Positions 9,063 through 17,510 of a stretch of 64,000 nt of DNA are shown here, one piece after another. A program made the position numbers and the translations under genes. The notes beneath the pieces were generated by a model, which saw only the letters and a program-made list of their open reading frames with translations, searched no databases and was not told the origin of the DNA. Numbering within the stretch: the stretch's first letter is position 1; each line of letters starts with the position of its first letter. Source of the stretch: CAMPJM01 sp964440915 (GTDB taxonomy: Bacteria; Bacteroidota; Bacteroidia; Cytophagales; Cyclobacteriaceae); the NCBI GenBank assembly GCA_964440915.1, contig CAYTTV010000010.1:18519-82518 (forward strand), written 5' to 3'.

Positions 9063-10190
9063 TTATAAACCCGCATATTCAATGGCATACCTCGCTTCAA
9101 TTCTAGCCAGCTCCTCACTCAATGATCCCTGCCGTGATTTTTTCCTCAAATCGTTTATTTTCTTATAGTAAAAAATCGACTGTGCAATCTCGCCGTTTTG
9201 TTCTAATGTTGCAGCAAGTTTTTCAAAAGTCAAAAGTGAGATATTTTCATCACTTGTATACTGCTCCGCAGTTAGAAAATAATCAATAGCCTTTTCTTGT
9301 TGATTATTTTGAAGGATAATAAGCCCTATGTTAATATTGGCAATCGCTATGAATTTAGGATCTACTTTGTCAATTGGGAGCGATGAAACTTTATTAAAAT
9401 AATGAAGTGACATCTTTGTATCTTGGTATGCATAAACCCTTCCAATATTAATATAGATTTTAGCCAAGCCATCAAAATCATTGGTCTTTTTATAATACTC
9501 TAATGCATTTAAATTAAGGTTTAGGGTAATCTGTTTTTCTGCTTCAAAGTTCAGATATTCTCCTTTCTCCAGTATCATATCATAAGTTATACTCAAATCA
9601 TTATAGATTTGCGCCATTCTTTTTTCATTACCCAGCCTTTTCCAAATATACAAGGCTGTCCAATAGCAATCCTTAGCCTTCTCATAGTTTCCCATTTGCT
9701 GGTGTATCAAGGCAATATTACGATTCGTAACCGCCATGCTTTCCTTATTCTTTGTAAGAGTGTGTAATGTCAAGGACTTTTGATAATGAGAGATCGCCTT
9801 ATCGTACTCATGAATATCCTTATATACATTACCAATGTTGTTATAGGCTTTAGCTTTCCCAATGGTGTCGTTGATACTTTCAAAGGCTTGTGCACTGTTT
9901 AAAAAATTCTTGAGTGCTTCTAGATAGTTATTTTCACTTCTGTCGATGCTCCCCAAAATATTATAAGCATTCCCCATTCCTTTTTTGTCATTAATGCCTG
10001 AAGCGAGTGCCAACAATTCTTCAGCATACTTTTGCGCCTTGTCAATATCTTTAATGTTAGCTTTGGCAGCTTCTGTTAGCTGCCAAAGCTGCTCTTCTGT
10101 CCCTTTTGAAACAATTTCATTTTCCAAGTTACCTCTACAACCAACTAGAACAATGAGTAGTAAAAGGCATAATAACCAACAATTTCTCAT
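9063..10190 (-). CDS. TPR-repeat lipoprotein
   Basis: 375 aa. A lipoprotein signal peptide ends at the lipobox LVGC (Cys18), so it is predicted to be membrane-anchored and exported. The remainder is tetratricopeptide repeats, for example AKAYNNIGNVYKDIHEYDKA and AVTNRNIALIHQQMGNYEKA, which make helical protein-binding scaffolds. It lies 3 bp downstream of another TPR lipoprotein gene on the same strand. The two share the pattern RNIA-HQ-G-Y-A-W-L-LG-R-AQ-NDL, so they are paralogs from a local duplication. Proteins of this shape also occur as the sensor half of TPR histidine kinases, but no kinase domain is attached. Confidence 0.85.
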   Translation of the reverse strand: MRNCWLLCLLLLIVLVGCRGNLENEIVSKGTEEQLWQLTEAAKANIKDIDKAQKYAEELLALASGINDKKGMGNAYNILGSIDRSENNYLEALKNFLNSAQAFESINDTIGKAKAYNNIGNVYKDIHEYDKAISHYQKSLTLHTLTKNKESMAVTNRNIALIHQQMGNYEKAKDCYWTALYIWKRLGNEKRMAQIYNDLSITYDMILEKGEYLNFEAEKQITLNLNLNALEYYKKTNDFDGLAKIYINIGRVYAYQDTKMSLHYFNKVSSLPIDKVDPKFIAIANINIGLIILQNNQQEKAIDYFLTAEQYTSDENISLLTFEKLAATLEQNGEIAQSIFYYKKINDLRKKSRQGSLSEELARIEARYAIEYAGL

Positions 10191-10193
10191 AAG

Positions 10194-10955
10194 TTAAAGG
10201 TCGTCCTCATGTTCATCTTGTGCATATAGGAGTTCACTGCTTGCATTTGAGCTTAGAACTTTGTTCGACCAGACACCATATAGGGTGGTTATATTATATT
10301 CTGCTTGCTGTATGCCAACTGAAGCATCTTGAGCAATACGCCTATCGAGTGCTGTTTCAAAGAAAGCTAATGCAAAGCTGTTTTCAACATTGAAATGCTC
10401 CAAGGCAACAAAGTCATGCGCCAGTGCATACACAACGCCGAGATCGTTATGGAGCTGGGCTATCCTAGCATTGTCTCCAAGAGAGCTCCACAATTGCAAG
10501 GAATGCCAGAAATTGAGGGCTGCCTCGTGGTAATCTCCTCTATGTTGGTACGCTAAAGCAATATTACGGTATAATGCTGCACCTTTCTGTATGTCATCAT
10601 TCGCTATTGCTAATTGAACCGAGATCAAGTAGTATAGCAGGGCATAATTATAATTTCCTTCAACCAAAAATTCGTTTCCTATCAGATTAAGCTGACTGAT
10701 ACGTTCACTCAAGCTCAAGAAGCTATTCTTATAGTTGACTGCTTTTTCAATTTCATTATCAGAAATATTTAATGAGGCGAGCTGTTGATCAAGATAAGCC
10801 TCTTGGCTGGTTTTGCTTTGAAGGTTCTTTTCTGCTATGACAGAAAAATCAGTTGATATAATAGCGGGTTGACCTGTATTCGGCAGCACATCTGCTTCAT
10901 CATTACAGCTGGATAAAAAACCTAATGCGAGTAAAAAGTAAATAAATCGCTTCAT
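10194..10955 (-). CDS. TPR-repeat lipoprotein, paralog of the downstream gene
   Basis: 253 aa with lipobox LSSC (Cys17) and at least three TPR-like helical pairs (YALLYYLISVQLAIANDD, ALYRNIALAYQHRGDYHEA, ARIAQLHNDLGVVYALAHD). It is shorter than its neighbour and lacks the last repeats. First gene of a two-gene operon. Function unknown; presumably a periplasm-facing scaffold. Confidence 0.8.
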   Translation of the reverse strand: MKRFIYFLLALGFLSSCNDEADVLPNTGQPAIISTDFSVIAEKNLQSKTSQEAYLDQQLASLNISDNEIEKAVNYKNSFLSLSERISQLNLIGNEFLVEGNYNYALLYYLISVQLAIANDDIQKGAALYRNIALAYQHRGDYHEAALNFWHSLQLWSSLGDNARIAQLHNDLGVVYALAHDFVALEHFNVENSFALAFFETALDRRIAQDASVGIQQAEYNITTLYGVWSNKVLSSNASSELLYAQDEHEDDL

Positions 10956-11364
10956 AAACGTGGGGGTTTAGTTGAAAATAATATTGTAAAAAAATAGAAT
11001 TGTAAAAAAGCCAACCAGTTTTATTGAAAATGATTGGTTATAATTTATCTAAAAAGTCTAATCTGAAAAAATATATTCTAAATTAACAAAAAAGACTAAA
11101 TGCCACAAATTATAAACATTTTTTCTGCCCACTGCACCCCTCCTTTGGTTTCCATTTCTTTGCACTACTTTTAGTTGCAAAATCAACAAAAAAATCTTTC
11201 TTTAGCGACTTCATTTAGAAAAACAGAAAATGAATTCACATTGCTGCAATTGGTTGAAATATTCCTGCGCTGTTTTTCCTAAACGGCATATGGTCAAAAA
11301 ATGTTTTTCCCGACAAATGTAATGGCCTATTTAGACAAAAAACATCCATAAAACTTGGCTTTCT
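10956..11364. other. 409-bp intergenic region, AT-rich
   Basis: Divergent control region between the TPR operon (minus) and the symporter (plus). A weak plus-strand promoter-like pair, TTTGG near 11142 and TACTTTTA near 11167, is present. No ORF, structured RNA or repeat is recognisable. Confidence 0.4.
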
Positions 11365-13041
11365 ATGAACATTTCTACACTCGACACTGTCGTTTTTTCA
11401 GCTTACTGTTTATTAATTATAGGAATAGGTATTTGGGTTTCTCGCAAGGGGAACAAAACTTCTGAAGACTATTTCCTGGCTGGAAAATCGCTTCCGTGGT
11501 GGGCCATTGGAGCATCTTTAATTGCTGCCAACATATCCGCAGAACAATTTATTGGCATGTCTGGATCAGGGTTTGCCATCGGTCTGGCAATAGCCTCATA
11601 TGAATGGATGGCCGCCATTACTTTGCTTATAGTGGGCAAGTATTTCCTTCCCATATTCATCGAGAAAAAGATATACACCATTCCTGAGTTTGTTGAGAAG
11701 CGGTTCAGCAAAAACCTTAAAACGATCTTGGCTGTGTTCTGGATCGGGCTTTTCATCTTCGTGAATCTAACCTCAGTTTTATACCTTGGTGCCACTGCTC
11801 TCGACACGATAATGGGCGATGGCACCGGCTCCTTGTTTATGTACAGTATTTTTGGTCTTGCTTTTTTTGCCGCTGCATATTCTCTCTATGGCGGCCTTTC
11901 GGCGGTAGCTTGGACAGATGTCGTACAAGTAGTTCTATTGATTATAGGAGGGATGATCACGACTGTAATAGCCCTGCAACATGTATCTCCCGATGGAGGC
12001 GTATTCAGTGGAATGAGACACTTATATGAGGTCGTGCCTGAAAAGTTTTCTATGATTTTAGAGAAAGGGGAAATCATCACCCCTGACGGAAAAGATGCAT
12101 GGTGGGACCTTCCTGGCCTAGCAGTATTGCTTGGAGGTATGTGGGTGGCCAATCTTTATTATTGGGGCTTTAACCAATACATTATTCAAAGGACGTTAGC
12201 TGCCAAAAGTCTTAAAGAATCTCAAAAAGGAATCGTGCTTGCAGCCTTCTTGAAATTAGTCATTCCTTTGCTTGTAGTGGTTCCTGGAATTGTAGCTTAT
12301 GTCTTGAATGTTGATGCCTCGGGAGCAGTAACCGCAACATCTGCCGATCCTGCTTTTATAGCAGCCAATGGCAATATCATCAACGATAGCGCCTACCCAT
12401 GGCTCATCCAATCTTTTGTACCTTCGGGGCTAAAAGGTCTTGTCCTTGCAGCACTTGCAGCTGCCATTGTTTCTTCATTGGCTTCTATGCTAAACTCTAC
12501 TGCTACAATATTTACAATGGATATATACAAACCTTACTTCGGACAAAAATCGAGTGAGGGGAGATTGGTAAATGTTGGAAGAATCACTGCGGCTGTCTCT
12601 CTAGTAATTGCCGTAATACTAGCACCACAGTTGAAAAACCTGGGTCAAGTATTTCAGTATATCCAAGAGTATACTGGGGTAGTAAGCCCTGGCATCCTGG
12701 CTGTATTCATGCTTGGCTTGTTCTGGAAAAAAGCCACTAACAAAGGTGCTATATGGGGTGTGGTACTGTCCATTCCAATTGCCCTTTACTTTAAAGTAGG
12801 CCCTCAAGGATGGTCGGACGCGTTAATATTCGCTACTTTGCCATTTATGCATCAGATGATGTGGACCTGGGTGTTGTCAATGCTAATCATAATAGTAGTG
12901 AGTTGGTTTGAAAACAAAGGAGCCGATAGTGAGAAGGGAATTGTGCTTAGCAGAAAATTGTTTCAAACTGCACCTTCCTTTAATATCAGTGCCATTATAG
13001 TTTGCATCATTGTAACTTTGCTTTACTTGATATTCTGGTAA
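11365..13041 (+). CDS. sodium/solute symporter (SSS family, SGLT-like)
   Basis: 558 aa inner membrane transporter with about 14 hydrophobic helices. The first segments (DTVVFSAYCLLIIGIGIWVS, then SEDYFLAGKSLPWWAIGASL, then NISAEQFIGMSGSGF) are characteristic of the sodium:sugar/solute symporter family, and the pattern is closest to the SGLT branch that moves sugars with sodium. The C-terminal helix ends IVTLLYLIFW. It is monocistronic, preceded by 409 bp without a gene and followed by a strong terminator. Substrate is inferred only as a sugar or related polyol. Confidence 0.9.
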   Translation: MNISTLDTVVFSAYCLLIIGIGIWVSRKGNKTSEDYFLAGKSLPWWAIGASLIAANISAEQFIGMSGSGFAIGLAIASYEWMAAITLLIVGKYFLPIFIEKKIYTIPEFVEKRFSKNLKTILAVFWIGLFIFVNLTSVLYLGATALDTIMGDGTGSLFMYSIFGLAFFAAAYSLYGGLSAVAWTDVVQVVLLIIGGMITTVIALQHVSPDGGVFSGMRHLYEVVPEKFSMILEKGEIITPDGKDAWWDLPGLAVLLGGMWVANLYYWGFNQYIIQRTLAAKSLKESQKGIVLAAFLKLVIPLLVVVPGIVAYVLNVDASGAVTATSADPAFIAANGNIINDSAYPWLIQSFVPSGLKGLVLAALAAAIVSSLASMLNSTATIFTMDIYKPYFGQKSSEGRLVNVGRITAAVSLVIAVILAPQLKNLGQVFQYIQEYTGVVSPGILAVFMLGLFWKKATNKGAIWGVVLSIPIALYFKVGPQGWSDALIFATLPFMHQMMWTWVLSMLIIIVVSWFENKGADSEKGIVLSRKLFQTAPSFNISAIIVCIIVTLLYLIFW

Positions 13042-13082
13042 TTGAAGTTGGGTTGCGATGATTAATTATGCAGCTACTACTT

Positions 13083-13122
13083 AAAAAAAGCCCCGTTGGA
13101 TTAATCTGGTGGGGCTTTTTTT
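13083..13122. terminator. bidirectional intrinsic terminator
   Basis: AAAAAAAGCCCC, a 16-nt loop, then GGGGCTTTTTTT. A-tract and T-tract flank the GC stem, so it serves the symporter gene and the convergent DUF4268 gene. Confidence 0.88.
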
Positions 13123-13153
13123 AAGTGGCATTTTATTACAACTGATCTGAATT

Positions 13154-13615
13154 TTATCTTAATGCCTCGAAAGTATATCGAGCATCAGACCAAAAATCAT
13201 CTAACGCAATTATTCTCGGCTTAAAAAAAGAGATGAGCCTTGACCAGTCATTTTGATCAAAGACATTTACTGGGGAAATGGCTTTATATATTTTGCTTAT
13301 TATCTTACCATGTTCATCATGTGCATGAAGTTCCCAATCCCATGACTCTCCTACTCTTTCATGCAAAACATGCTTGAGTTCCAAAAATTGCTCAAAAAAT
13401 AACTGTTGAATTTCTATATCTTGATGTGTCAAAACAATGGCAATGAAAGCCCGCTTTTGGTCTGCTTCCATTTTAAAATAAACATCCTTGAACCCTGTAT
13501 TATAATTTATCCAATTTGTCTTAAAACCATCTGCCGAAAGATGCGGAGAAATATACTGTCCAAAGGTTGTCCAGAAAGCCTGACGCAATTGGGATGCCTG
13601 TTCTCTCGTATACAT
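13154..13615 (-). CDS. DUF4268 family protein
   Basis: 153 aa. The pattern FWTTFGQYISPHLSADGFK, then NWINYNTGFKDVYFKME, then THQDIEIQQLFFEQFLELK is that of the DUF4268 family, which is common in Bacteroidota and of unknown function; nuclease-like folds have been suggested for relatives, but no catalytic residues can be named here. Predicted cytoplasmic. It lies 12 bp upstream of nothing else in the operon sense: the PhzF-like gene upstream (13628-14425) is on the same strand, so the two are probably co-transcribed. Confidence 0.82.
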   Translation of the reverse strand: MYTREQASQLRQAFWTTFGQYISPHLSADGFKTNWINYNTGFKDVYFKMEADQKRAFIAIVLTHQDIEIQQLFFEQFLELKHVLHERVGESWDWELHAHDEHGKIISKIYKAISPVNVFDQNDWSRLISFFKPRIIALDDFWSDARYTFEALR

Positions 13616-13627
13616 GCACGCTAGATA

Positions 13628-14425
13628 TTATGGAAGCCTACCTTCACCAATTACTTTGAATCCCCCTTTTAGAGACACTATTCCCTGAGCAATATTGCAA
13701 GTAAATTTGCCTCCTCGTGGGCTCAATTGGTGTCCGACAAGATCGTTTTTCCCTAACCTCTCTGACCAAAATGGCACCAAGGCAGCATGAGAAGAACCGG
13801 TTGCGGGGTCTTCCAATTGTTTTACATGGGGAACAAGTGTCCTGCTTACAAAATCTACTTGATCACCTGGAGCAGTGATAGCATAGCCAAAAGTATCCAA
13901 TTGGCGCAGCATGGCATAGTCAGGAGACATTTTACAAATGCTTTGCTCATTGTCGGAGAGCACAATTTGCTTTCCTTTGGTTTCATAACATGCCATTACA
14001 GGAATGCCTAAAGCTTTCGGCAACAATTCAGGTACTGGACTTTCGGATAAGACAGGGATAGCATCCATGTACATGGTACACATCGCATTGCCATCCTGCT
14101 TGCCTTCTATTTTACCATTGTGGTATAGCAGAACAAACATTTCGCTGCTGTGCTTAAGTTTGGACAGAAAGGCAAAAGCGGCAAGAGAACCATGGCCGCA
14201 AAGGTCAATCTCACCATCGGGGGCGAACCACCGTACATGAAAAGCATTATCCTGCTCGCCAGGCCAAAGAAAAGTGGTTGCAGGTTGGTTGAAATCTGTT
14301 GCTATAGCTTGCATTTCATGACCGGCAATAGGCGCATCCATTAATATTACCGCTGCTGTATTGCCTTTAAAACTGTGTTCAACATCAACAAAAACAGCAA
14401 TTAAAGAAAAAGGGGCGTCTTTCAT
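13628..14425 (-). CDS. PhzF-family isomerase/epimerase-like protein
   Basis: 265 aa, two-domain PhzF fold. N-terminal VFVDVEHSFKGNTAAVI, the GHGSLAAFAFL motif near residue 77, and the second-lobe DPATGSSHAAL motif are present. In most PhzF proteins the acid/base Glu lies in N-x-x-E-T-x-F; here the segment is NQPATTF (residues 46-52), so the Glu position is Ala49. The enzyme may use a different residue or a different reaction. The likely class is isomerisation or epimerisation of an amino-acid-derived substrate. Probably an operon with DUF4268 downstream. Confidence 0.87.
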   Translation of the reverse strand: MKDAPFSLIAVFVDVEHSFKGNTAAVILMDAPIAGHEMQAIATDFNQPATTFLWPGEQDNAFHVRWFAPDGEIDLCGHGSLAAFAFLSKLKHSSEMFVLLYHNGKIEGKQDGNAMCTMYMDAIPVLSESPVPELLPKALGIPVMACYETKGKQIVLSDNEQSICKMSPDYAMLRQLDTFGYAITAPGDQVDFVSRTLVPHVKQLEDPATGSSHAALVPFWSERLGKNDLVGHQLSPRGGKFTCNIAQGIVSLKGGFKVIGEGRLP

Positions 14426-14498
14426 TTTAAAGGTTTTAGTAGGTTAAATAATTAAAAAATTTATGAGAAGAGCGCAAAACTTTCTAGCAGGTTTCTGG

Positions 14499-15602
14499 CT
14501 ACTCTCGAACATATGCCTTCAAGGTAAGGATTTTCACATGGCCGGTAGGGTCATTTGTAAAAACACTGATCATTTTTTGCTGAGTCCCTGTAATGGAAGG
14601 CGTTTCCATCGTTACCGACAAAGTGAGAGAGCCTCCTGGTTGAATTACAGTATTTTCAGTTTCTACTTTTACGCAAGTGCAATTGGGCATTATCTTCCGA
14701 AGCTCCAATGGCGATCTTCCTTCATTAGTAAGGGTAAAGGTGGTCTGAACTGCTGAATTGACACGAACATTGCCAAAATCTTCAATGTCTTTATCAAATG
14801 AAACTTTGGGTGCCTTGGCCAAAGCCTGTGCATCAAGCGGAGGAAAATAGTCCAGAATGGTTGCAAACACATTAAAGCTCTTGACGGAATCTCCCAATTC
14901 GTAGGTGAATAACCTTATATTATCGGTTCTATAGCCCAGATCGTTCAGTTTTTTTCCATCATAGGAAACCTGAATTTCACCCACTTCACCCGGGTTAATG
15001 ATTTTCGGTTCAACGACAATCTCAATATAGGAAGGTGAAAGTATACTATCTGAAAAAGTGATAACTTGATCCGTTCCATTATATGCTTTAATGATACTGG
15101 TCACGGGCTTCTCATTGGTGATATTGCCATAATGGATCGACCTTCGATTGAACGAGAGTCCGCCCATTCTATGAGGATATTGCGCTGTTATATCCTTTGA
15201 TGGCGGCACTACCAGCCCTTCGATCGTTAGAATGGAAATTGAAGGGTAACCGTTGGTAGTCACCGTGATGGTTTTATTAAAAGGTCCTGGCCTATTGTGC
15301 GGATCGTATGCTACTTTCACAAAGCCTTCCTCACCTGGCCCGATGGAGTCTACAGACCAAAGCGGAGACGTACAACCACATGAAGCTTCTACATCTGTGA
15401 TCACTAAAGGCATCTCGCCAATATTTACAAACTTAAAATCGAATACTGCTTCACCACCATCTTCAGCTATCCGGCCAAAATCGTGTTGTGTATTTTGAAA
15501 AGATATGGAAGCTTGTCCATCTTCGACATGCTGGGCACCTACCCACAATGGGAAGCATAGAATATGAACAAAAAATAATGTCATGAAGGTTTTCATCCGC
15601 AA
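14499..15602 (-). CDS. DUF1573 repeat protein, exported
   Basis: 367 aa with an N-terminal signal peptide (residues 1-23, ending VGA). It has two clear DUF1573 (Ig-like) domains: one near residues 33-130 with VEASCGCTSP, and one near 270-365 with PNCTCVKVE. The middle part, 140-250, looks like a third beta-sandwich. The paired cysteines in each domain are typical of this Bacteroidota family. Function unknown; a periplasmic or surface adhesive/structural role is the usual guess. Confidence 0.85.
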   Translation of the reverse strand: MRMKTFMTLFFVHILCFPLWVGAQHVEDGQASISFQNTQHDFGRIAEDGGEAVFDFKFVNIGEMPLVITDVEASCGCTSPLWSVDSIGPGEEGFVKVAYDPHNRPGPFNKTITVTTNGYPSISILTIEGLVVPPSKDITAQYPHRMGGLSFNRRSIHYGNITNEKPVTSIIKAYNGTDQVITFSDSILSPSYIEIVVEPKIINPGEVGEIQVSYDGKKLNDLGYRTDNIRLFTYELGDSVKSFNVFATILDYFPPLDAQALAKAPKVSFDKDIEDFGNVRVNSAVQTTFTLTNEGRSPLELRKIMPNCTCVKVETENTVIQPGGSLTLSVTMETPSITGTQQKMISVFTNDPTGHVKILTLKAYVRE

Positions 15603-15834
15603 TCAGCTTTTCGAGATAGAAGTGAGAAAGTTAAGCAGCAATAACTGTGCATTTTCTTTTTAACAAAGGGAATGTTTTAATTAACAGCTCCTTGCCAACG
15701 CTTTTGTAAAATGACAAAATATGCCACTAACAAACAACTGGAATAGGAAAGAATTATTACACACTAAAAATATATTATTTATATTGCGGCATCATTTCAG
15801 ACATATTCCATATCTGATAAATTAATTAAACTTT

Positions 15835-16803
15835 ATGGCTAGAATACTCACAGGAATACAAAGCTCCGGCACGCCTCACTTGGGCAATTTGCTGGGGGCG
15901 ATTATTCCCGCTATTGCACTTTCAAAAGAGGAGGCAAATGAGTCACTTTTCTTCATAGCAGACTTGCACTCCCTTACCACCATAAAAGACGCTACCGTAA
16001 GGAAACAAAATGTAAATGCTGTCGCCGCTGCATGGCTTGCCTTTGGTTTCGATACAGATAAAAACATATTTTACAGGCAATCTCGGATTCCAGAAGTTTG
16101 CGAACTGGCGTGGTACCTAAATTGCATCACGCCATACCCTATGTTGGCCAATGCCCACTCATTCAAAGATAAGGCTGAAAAATTATCAGATGTAAATGCA
16201 GGGCTGTTTACTTACCCTGTTTTGATGGCTGCAGACATAATCTTATACGATGCTGACTTTGTACCTGTAGGAAAGGATCAGTTGCAGCATTTGGAGATGA
16301 CCCGTGATATTGCCAACAGCTTTAACCATCAGTTTGGTGAAACATTTGTGGTGCCGCAGGCCAAAATAGATGAAAATGTCATGACAATCCCTGGAATTGA
16401 TGGGCAAAAAATGAGCAAGTCTTATAATAATTTCATCGATATATTTCTTCCAGACAAACAGCTCAGGAAGGTAGTGATGTCGATAGTAACAGACAGCACA
16501 CCAATGGAAGAACCTAAAGATCCAGACACTTGCAACGTATTCACCATTTACAGTCTCCTTGCTGATCAAGAAGCAGTAAGCGATTTGCGCCAGAAATATT
16601 TAGGAGGAAATTTTGGTTACGGTCACGCAAAGCAAGCCCTTTTCGAAACCATTATAGACAAGTTTTCTGAAGAGCGGAAAGCCTACAAATACTACATGGA
16701 AAACATTGCCGAACTCAACAAAAAACTTGAAGAAGGAGAAGAAAAAGCAAGGGCCATGGCCGTAAAAACCTTATCTAAGGTGAGAGAACGGCTTGGTTTT
16801 TAG
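15835..16803 (+). CDS. trpS: tryptophan--tRNA ligase
   Basis: Charges tRNA-Trp with tryptophan in the cytoplasm. 322 aa, the normal length of the bacterial enzyme. The class I HIGH-like signature is SGTPHLGNLLG near residue 11, and the KMSKS loop is GQKMSKSYNN near 193. Also visible are the tryptophan-pocket segments TYPVLMAADIILYDAD and PVGKDQLQHLEMTRDIA. It is transcribed alone. The 230-bp upstream region contains no leader with Trp codons, so attenuation by a Trp leader is not seen. Confidence 0.97.
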   Translation: MARILTGIQSSGTPHLGNLLGAIIPAIALSKEEANESLFFIADLHSLTTIKDATVRKQNVNAVAAAWLAFGFDTDKNIFYRQSRIPEVCELAWYLNCITPYPMLANAHSFKDKAEKLSDVNAGLFTYPVLMAADIILYDADFVPVGKDQLQHLEMTRDIANSFNHQFGETFVVPQAKIDENVMTIPGIDGQKMSKSYNNFIDIFLPDKQLRKVVMSIVTDSTPMEEPKDPDTCNVFTIYSLLADQEAVSDLRQKYLGGNFGYGHAKQALFETIIDKFSEERKAYKYYMENIAELNKKLEEGEEKARAMAVKTLSKVRERLGF

Positions 16804-16837
16804 TCAGGAGCCTAATACACTTAAAAGTGGACGGCCC

Positions 16838-17257
16838 TTATGCCGACCACACTACTTTTTGTTCCTTATTCTTGATATTTAAAATAAGCCTTGTAGGACC
16901 TGGCACTAATACAAGTTTACAAAGCTGATTGGGATAAGCATCTGCATCTACCAAAACGCCCTCCTTTGCTCCTACTTCATATCGGTCACTGCCGTCCTCA
17001 TTTTTCCCAGTTTTTTGATACTGCTTGGCCAAGTATGCTATGGGAAGCAACACATCAGAATCAGGACAGTATTCATCATGGACATCGCGCAGCACCTCCT
17101 CCAAAAAATCACCATACTCATCTATAAAGTCATCTTCCATATCATGAAGTTCCTCTTCTACCCTATCATAATTTTGGTCATTGTAATCTAAGGCATTAAG
17201 CTCATGGGTTTTCTCTACAAGGAGAGTAAGTGCGTGATCCAATTTTTTTATGTCCAT
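16838..17257 (-). CDS. conserved hypothetical protein, acidic
   Basis: 139 aa, not recognised. The N-terminal 65 residues are strongly acidic and helical (EELHDMEDDFIDEYGDFLEE). The C-terminal half is beta-rich (GVLVDADAYPNQLCKLVLVPGPTRLILNI). No signal peptide or TM segment, so cytoplasmic. It is convergent with trpS and divergent from the phosphosugar mutase gene. Length, composition and codon use fit a real gene. Confidence 0.7.
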   Translation of the reverse strand: MDIKKLDHALTLLVEKTHELNALDYNDQNYDRVEEELHDMEDDFIDEYGDFLEEVLRDVHDEYCPDSDVLLPIAYLAKQYQKTGKNEDGSDRYEVGAKEGVLVDADAYPNQLCKLVLVPGPTRLILNIKNKEQKVVWSA

Positions 17258-17510
17258 TGTTCCTATATTATTTTATACAAAGCTGGTCAGACCCGCCTTA
17301 ACTTGCAAGAAAAAATAACACTAAATCGAGAATGGAGTTCTTGAATATATTTTCTTTTGACGGCAGCTTAAATTAGTACTCGACTAAGTGGCTTGCCCTG
17401 TTAACAGCTATAAATATAGTATAAAGCTTTACTAAGTCATTTTTTTTTCCATTTTTGCATAGTCATATACTTTTAGAAAGTTTAAACCCTATATAACGTT
17501 AAAACACACC

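Noticed and set aside
15603..15834. Trp-codon leader attenuator ahead of trpS
   Set aside because: The only short ORF there (MTKYATNKQLE) has no Trp codons, and no terminator pair is present.
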